Assembly (NCBI GenBank): GCA_014075295.1
Contig: CP046180.1
Span: forward strand, 124,001 to 188,000
Direction: 5' to 3'
DNA: 64,000 nucleotides
Origin: Candidatus Mycalebacterium zealandia
GTDB lineage: Bacteria; Desulfobacterota_D; UBA1144; Nemesobacterales; Mycalebacteriaceae
Part shown: in pieces, positions 59,689-64,000 of the stretch
Position numbering within the stretch: position 1 is the first letter of the stretch
How the letters are laid out: every line of letters begins with the position of its first letter
Notes under the pieces: model-generated
Seen by the model: only the letters and a program-made list of their open reading frames with translations
Databases searched by the model: none
Told to the model about the DNA's origin: nothing
Made by a program: the position numbers and the translations under genes

Positions 59689-60933
59689 TTAAATATTCAT
59701 CGCCGAAGCATTTTTTAACGCTTTGAGTTTTAATGCCGTTTCCTCAAACTCTTTTTCGGGATTTGAATCCCATACAATTCCCGCTCCGCTCCAACAAACC
59801 GCCTTCTGCGGAAAAAATTGCAGGCACCTTATTGAAACACTCAGGCGAAAATCACCGTTTGGATAAAAAATTCCCGCCGCGCCGCAATAAGGCCCGCGTG
59901 AATGCTCTTCAAGGGAATCAATAATTTCAAGCGCTTTTGTTTTCGGCGCGCCCGTTACCGAGCCGGGCGGAAAAGTTTTTTTAATTATTTCCGACGCGGA
60001 AATATTTTTTCTAAGCATTCCCTCTATTTCAGATTCCATGTGAAAAAGGGTTTTATACGGTTTTATATTAAAAATTTCCCGGGTTCTAACGGTTGACGGA
60101 ACGCATACTCTGCTTAAATCGTTTCTCATAAGATCCGTTATCATCAAGATTTCCGCTTTTTCCTTTTCGTCAACCGTAAGCGCCCGGCGTAAACGGCGGT
60201 CCTCTTCGGCATTTTTTCCTCTTTTTATTGTCCCCTTTATGGGACGCGAAACAATTTTGTCATCGGTTTTTTCAAGAAACAATTCCATTGAACCGCTCAA
60301 AAATTGAAAACATCCGAAATCCAGATAAATCGCAAACGGAACCGGCTGAGAATCAAAAAGACTCATAAAAAGTTTCAGGGGATTTTCCTTCGGGGAAAAA
60401 TCCCACGCCTCTGATATGTTTACCTGATACACATCGCCTTTTTTTATGTGTGATTTTATTTTATTCACGTTTTCAATAAAACGCCTTTCACGCAAATTTA
60501 AATTAGAGGGAAAACCGCTCGGGGGTGGGGCACCGCCGTTAATAAAAGGCGCCTTTGCGGCAGAAATCTTATCTGTGTGTGTGATTGCTTCGGGGCGGTA
60601 AAAATGAAAACTCAAAAGCGGCGCGTCAAGACCGCCGGATTTTTCGCTCATTTTTCCAGCAAGGCGGCGTCCATCATCGGTTTTTTCCAAATATTCATAC
60701 GAAAAAAAACCGACAGCCAAATATCCTTCAGCGGTTTTTTTTTCTATTTCACAAATGGGGTCGCCTTTTATTTGACAACTTGTTTTTCCGTCTGAAACAA
60801 CGGCACCGGAAACGCCCGATGAAAGAGTGAAGTCCGGCTTTGAAAAAGTCATGCTTCCGCCCGAAGTGTCTCCGAGCCAGCCGCCTCCGGAGTCAAGAAG
60901 CAGGGCGGACGGAAATTCATCTCCGGTCGGCAT
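59689..60933 (-). CDS. pabB: Aminodeoxychorismate synthase component I
   Basis: The 414-residue chorismate-binding protein has KGDVYQVNISEAWDF, the PabB-type RPIKGTIKRG with the catalytic Lys, ILMITDLMRNDLSRVC, TVRTREIFNIKPYKTLFHME and TFPPGSVTGAPKTKALEII. PIKGT rather than PIAGT separates it from TrpE. It makes 4-amino-4-deoxychorismate from chorismate with a PabA glutaminase that is not in the window. The coding sequence is visibly more AT-rich than neighbouring genes. pabC follows after 8 bp. Confidence 0.93.
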   Translation of the reverse strand: MPTGDEFPSALLLDSGGGWLGDTSGGSMTFSKPDFTLSSGVSGAVVSDGKTSCQIKGDPICEIEKKTAEGYLAVGFFSYEYLEKTDDGRRLAGKMSEKSGGLDAPLLSFHFYRPEAITHTDKISAAKAPFINGGAPPPSGFPSNLNLRERRFIENVNKIKSHIKKGDVYQVNISEAWDFSPKENPLKLFMSLFDSQPVPFAIYLDFGCFQFLSGSMELFLEKTDDKIVSRPIKGTIKRGKNAEEDRRLRRALTVDEKEKAEILMITDLMRNDLSRVCVPSTVRTREIFNIKPYKTLFHMESEIEGMLRKNISASEIIKKTFPPGSVTGAPKTKALEIIDSLEEHSRGPYCGAAGIFYPNGDFRLSVSIRCLQFFPQKAVCWSGAGIVWDSNPEKEFEETALKLKALKNASAMNI

Positions 60934-60947
60934 GGGTTGAAAACCGC

Positions 60948-62948
60948 CTAATCGGTCTTGTTCACGGAATCCCTGAGAATTTCGGCGACGTCTTTCACTT
61001 TAATGTCTTCGGATTTGCCTTTGAATTTTGCCGCGTCCTCAAACATGGTGTTGCAGAAATAACAGGCTGTCGCCAGAGTGTCGGGGTTCATTTCTTCAGC
61101 TTCTTCAAACCTGTTCCAGTTAACCCTCGGCGCCTCTTCTTCCGCCCAAACCTTTCCTCCGCCCGCACCGCAGCAGAAACTGTTGCGTTTTGAGCGTTTC
61201 ATCTCAACGAGGTCAATGCCGGATATGGATTTCAAAATCTCCCTTGGAGAGTCGTAAATCTTGTTGTATCTACCTATGTAGCAGGAGTCGTGGTATGTGA
61301 TTTTCTCTGAAATCTCTCCCTGAGGGGTGATTTTCCCCTGCTTTACAAGATCAAGCAGAAAATCGGTGTGGTGAACCACCTCGTATTCGCCGCCGAACTG
61401 CGGATATTCGTTCTTTATGGTGTTGAAGCAGTGCGGGCAGTTGGTAAGTATTTTCTTCACCTTCAAATCGTTCATCGTCTCAATATTTTGACCGGCAAGC
61501 TCCTGATAGAGAGCCTCCTCGCCGAGCCGTCTGGCAGGGTCGCCGCTACATGTTTCCGAAGGTCCCATAACGGCGAAATCCACGCCCGCCTTCAAGAGAA
61601 GATCCACAACGGCTTGAGAAACCTGCTGTCCACGCGGGTCAAACGCGCCGAAACAGCCCATCCAGTAAACAACATCAACTGGTTCGGCGCTTTCAAGGTC
61701 TTTTCCGAGAACACGCACGCCATCCATTTCGGAAATCCATGACGCCCTGTCCGCTCCGTCAAAACCCCACGGATTGCCGTGAGTTTGAAGTTTTTGCAAA
61801 GTTCGGGTCGCCGGGCCCGTCAGCCGTCCCTCAAGAGTCAAAAATCTGCGCATTTCAACAATTTTGCCCATCTGGTCTATGAACAGCGGACACTGCTCAA
61901 CGCAGGCGTTACAGGTTGTGCAAGCCCATAGTTCATCGGGAGTTATCCATTCCGTGGACGCTAGTTCCGCTCCTTCTCCGGCGGCGATTTTTCCGTCCGC
62001 GATGTCTTTGCCTTCGCTTGAAACGTAGTGCCTCAACTTCACGACAATATCGCGCGGGGAAAGAACCTTTTCCGTGTTCCAAGCCGGGCAGTTGTCCGTG
62101 CATCTGCCGCATTCAGTACAGGTGTAGGAATCCATCAAGTCTTTCCAACTGAAATCCTCAATTTTGCCCGCTCCAAAGTGGTCAATGTCTTCGGGAATGT
62201 CCTCAAAATCTATCTTGGGAAGCGCGCCGCGCGGGTTGAGATTCTGAAAGAAAACATTGAGCGCGGCCGTGAAAACATGGCTGTGCTTTGAGTAGGGCAG
62301 GTAGTTGAGAAAACCGAGAAGTATCAGAACGTGGAACCACCAGAAAAACTCGCGCCAGAACACCTGGCCGGTTGCGGACATCGTAGAGAAAAGCCCCGCG
62401 AAAAGCGACGAAACAGGCAAAAACTCCGCGGGCGCTCCGCCAAGAGCGATTCGCGCTCCGGTGTAGAGGAACGCCGTCATCACAAGCCCGAAAATAAGTC
62501 CCAGAACAACAACCGCGTCCGGTCCGTTCACCTCCCTTCTTTTACCAAAAGTGAGGCGGTTCGTAACTCCCATGCACAGCGCCAGAATCACAAGCGCCTG
62601 AGTTATGTCCAGAGCATATTCGTAGTAGTCATGCCCGATTCCGGGAATGAGTTTGAATCCGCTTTCGGGAAAGAAAAGCCCGCTCACGAAAATCTCAAAA
62701 GTGCCAATGGAGATAATGATAAATCCCCAGAAAATCATAAAATGCTCAATTCCCGCAAAGGTGTAGTTCTGCCACAGCCGCCGCTGTCCGAAAACATAGA
62801 TAAAAACGCGTTTTAGCCGCTCGCCGATTTGGTCAAACCGGTTGTCTTCTTTTTTTCCAAGCCGTAAAAGGCGGGTCAGGTTGTAGATGTTGTAAAAGAA
62901 AAAGCCGAAAGAGGCAACAAGAACGACTGTCATTATAAGCGGTTTCAT
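60948..62948 (-). CDS. FadF/HdrD-like membrane iron-sulfur oxidoreductase
   Basis: The 666-residue protein starts with an NarI-like membrane part of about six helices (1-230), then two [4Fe-4S] motifs (CTECGRCTDNCP and CTTCNACVEQCP, about 275-360) and two CCG domains with cysteine clusters (MGCFGAFDPR, CSGDPARRLG, TNCPHC; HDSCYIGRYN, NSFCCGAGGG, CYFC). This fused form is used as an ETF:menaquinone-type oxidoreductase in fatty acid oxidation (FadF) or as a heterodisulfide-reductase relative. Electron transfer from flavoprotein to quinone is the likely role; etfAB is not in the window. Confidence 0.88.
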   Translation of the reverse strand: MKPLIMTVVLVASFGFFFYNIYNLTRLLRLGKKEDNRFDQIGERLKRVFIYVFGQRRLWQNYTFAGIEHFMIFWGFIIISIGTFEIFVSGLFFPESGFKLIPGIGHDYYEYALDITQALVILALCMGVTNRLTFGKRREVNGPDAVVVLGLIFGLVMTAFLYTGARIALGGAPAEFLPVSSLFAGLFSTMSATGQVFWREFFWWFHVLILLGFLNYLPYSKHSHVFTAALNVFFQNLNPRGALPKIDFEDIPEDIDHFGAGKIEDFSWKDLMDSYTCTECGRCTDNCPAWNTEKVLSPRDIVVKLRHYVSSEGKDIADGKIAAGEGAELASTEWITPDELWACTTCNACVEQCPLFIDQMGKIVEMRRFLTLEGRLTGPATRTLQKLQTHGNPWGFDGADRASWISEMDGVRVLGKDLESAEPVDVVYWMGCFGAFDPRGQQVSQAVVDLLLKAGVDFAVMGPSETCSGDPARRLGEEALYQELAGQNIETMNDLKVKKILTNCPHCFNTIKNEYPQFGGEYEVVHHTDFLLDLVKQGKITPQGEISEKITYHDSCYIGRYNKIYDSPREILKSISGIDLVEMKRSKRNSFCCGAGGGKVWAEEEAPRVNWNRFEEAEEMNPDTLATACYFCNTMFEDAAKFKGKSEDIKVKDVAEILRDSVNKTD

Positions 62949-62987
62949 AACTCACTCTGCATGCGGACTCGCCGCGAACTGCCAGAC

Positions 62988-63016
62988 TATATTAAAGAGG
63001 CGGCGTGAAAGGTCAA
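62988..63016 (-). promoter_or_regulatory. Promoter of the FadF-like gene
   Basis: On the minus strand TTGACC (63016-63011), 17-nt spacer, AATATA (62993-62988), with a GAGTGAG ribosome site before the ATG at 62948. Confidence 0.45.
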
Positions 63017-63093
63017 GAAACAGAAACAAGTTGAACCGCTCGGGCGGTTTGTCTTATGCAGGAAGCAAAAGTCCGCTACAACGAACAGAAAAA

Positions 63094-64000
63094 CTAAATC
63101 CCGTCTTTGACCCTTTCCTCTTTCCGGCTTCTGCGCCACCTGAGACGGTTAAGCGCGTTCACAAACGCCTTTGAGCTCGCGACTATTATGTCCGTGTCCG
63201 AGCCCCTGCCGCGTGAAAAAACGCCCGCATCCTCATCGGCGATGCGAACTGTAACCTCTCCCTGCGCGTCCGTGCCGCCCGTTATGGCGGAAATTCTGTA
63301 ACTTTCCAGTTTCGGAAACTCCCCGGTCGCCTCTTTTATCGCCTTGTAAGCCGCGTCAACCGGACCGCCGCCCGTGTTGGTGCCGGAAATCTCTTTTCCG
63401 TCCGCGAGAAGTTTCACGGTCGCCCCCGCGGTCGCGCTTGAACCACCCGTGAACTCCACATCAATAAACTCGTAGTAATCGGATTGCCCCATAAACTCCT
63501 CGCTTATGAGTGCTTCAATGTCTTCGTCAAACACGTATTTCTTTTTGTCGGCGAGGTTTTTGAACTTTAGAAACGCCTTTTCAAACTGATTGTCATCAAG
63601 ATCGTATCCGAACTCATCAAGACGGTCTCTGAATGCGTGCCGTCCCGAATGTTTTCCCAGAACAATGGAGTTTGAGGATATGCCCACGTCTTCAGGCTTC
63701 ATAATCTCATAAGTGATTCTGTCGCTCAAAACGCCCGCCTGATGTATGCCCGCCTCGTGAGCGAAAGCGTTTGCGCCCACAACAGCCTTGTTCGGCTGAA
63801 CCGCCACACCTGTAACCTGCGAAACAACCTTGCTTGACGGGTATATCTGCTCGGTTGAAATACCAGTTTTGTAAGGATTTTTGTCGCCTCTGACCCTGAT
63901 TGCCATAACGATTTCTTCAAGCGAGGCGTTTCCGGCTCTTTCTCCGAGCCCGTTTATTGTGCATTCCACCTGACGAGCTCCGGTGGCGACCGCGGCAAGC
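63094..64000 (-). CDS. leuA: 2-isopropylmalate synthase, C-terminal part (5' end outside the window)
   Basis: The frame runs past 63969 to the right edge (LAAVATGARQVECTINGLGE), so only the C-terminal two thirds (about 302 residues) is visible. ECTINGLGERAGNASLEE and HEAGIHQAGVL are LeuA metal-site and catalytic segments; the rest includes a C-terminal leucine-binding regulatory domain (from about 175 residues before the end). It condenses acetyl-CoA and 2-oxoisovalerate in leucine synthesis. HQAG instead of the common HQDG is a small deviation; citramalate synthase is a less likely alternative. Confidence 0.9.
   Translation of the reverse strand, partial: LAAVATGARQVECTINGLGERAGNASLEEIVMAIRVRGDKNPYKTGISTEQIYPSSKVVSQVTGVAVQPNKAVVGANAFAHEAGIHQAGVLSDRITYEIMKPEDVGISSNSIVLGKHSGRHAFRDRLDEFGYDLDDNQFEKAFLKFKNLADKKKYVFDEDIEALISEEFMGQSDYYEFIDVEFTGGSSATAGATVKLLADGKEISGTNTGGGPVDAAYKAIKEATGEFPKLESYRISAITGGTDAQGEVTVRIADEDAGVFSRGRGSDTDIIVASSKAFVNALNRLRWRRSRKEERVKDGI

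Noticed and set aside
1-64000. CRISPR arrays, insertion sequences, prophage, tRNA or rRNA genes
   Set aside because: No regularly spaced repeats, transposase, integrase or recognisable tRNA/rRNA sequence was found on reading both strands.

Overview
The window is a gene-dense piece of a bacterial chromosome (about 60 protein genes, short gaps, no tRNA, rRNA, insertion sequence or CRISPR array seen). Lipoprotein signals, an RND efflux pair and the remnant of a TonB-dependent outer-membrane receptor point to a Gram-negative envelope. GC is near 50 percent. Gene content (F420-type genes, FadF-like iron-sulfur protein, propionyl-CoA carboxylase, bacterial inositol-phosphate synthase, FbaB-type aldolase) fits an uncultured, possibly marine, lineage of the broad deltaproteobacterial/Dadabacteria-like kind. 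I cannot place it more exactly from sequence alone.

Layout. 0-8 kb: 5' end of ffh, a PmtA-like methyltransferase, polA, a broken arsenate reductase gene, pepA, rsmA-ftsB, gmd and a metallo-hydrolase. 8-15.6 kb: a membrane protein, exported MsrA and 1-Cys peroxiredoxin, then a gap-pgk-fbaB glycolytic operon and argC. 15.6-23.5 kb: two cysteine desulfurases around cofE and a lipoprotein, then an RND pump. 23.5-32 kb: HU, DUF3891, Sua5/TsaC, DUF1015, lepA, a TPP enzyme, hsp20, an exported protein and rpmG-rpmB. 32-42 kb: an AEC carrier, fabH, the TonB receptor remnant, DUF547, two luciferase-like (F420-type) oxidoreductases, a T4 endonuclease V-like glycosylase and a three-gene acyl-CoA carboxylase. 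42-52 kb: coaE-gltX-glutaredoxin, an aminotransferase, rplM-rpsI-inositol phosphate synthase, a sigma-70 factor, superoxide dismutase, tilS and DUF502. 52-64 kb: ihfA-pheT, MidA, a tandem CMD protein, mnmE, pabC-pabB, a FadF-like protein and leuA (cut by the window edge).

The most notable non-coding signal lies around and downstream of mnmE. Two identical copies of TGTTTCACGGGAAACA, one mismatch from the bacterial parS consensus, sit at 57097 and 58763. The second is the core of a 26-bp palindrome with 11-bp arms, followed within 170 bp by an AT-rich stretch, one perfect DnaA box (TTATCCACA), three TTTTCCACA boxes and a 27-nt direct repeat. This is a candidate chromosome origin or partition region. 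The genes on either side point toward it rather than away, so the origin reading is not secure.

A second pattern is promoter geometry. Upstream of several genes without a Shine-Dalgarno (the first methyltransferase, polA, argC, fabH, a 56-aa membrane protein, perhaps DUF547) a good -35/-10 pair ends only 6-8 nt before the start codon, which predicts leaderless mRNAs. Other genes (HU, hsp20, the lipoprotein, sod, LLM oxidoreductases) have clear Shine-Dalgarno sites, so both modes seem to coexist. TTG starts are also frequent.
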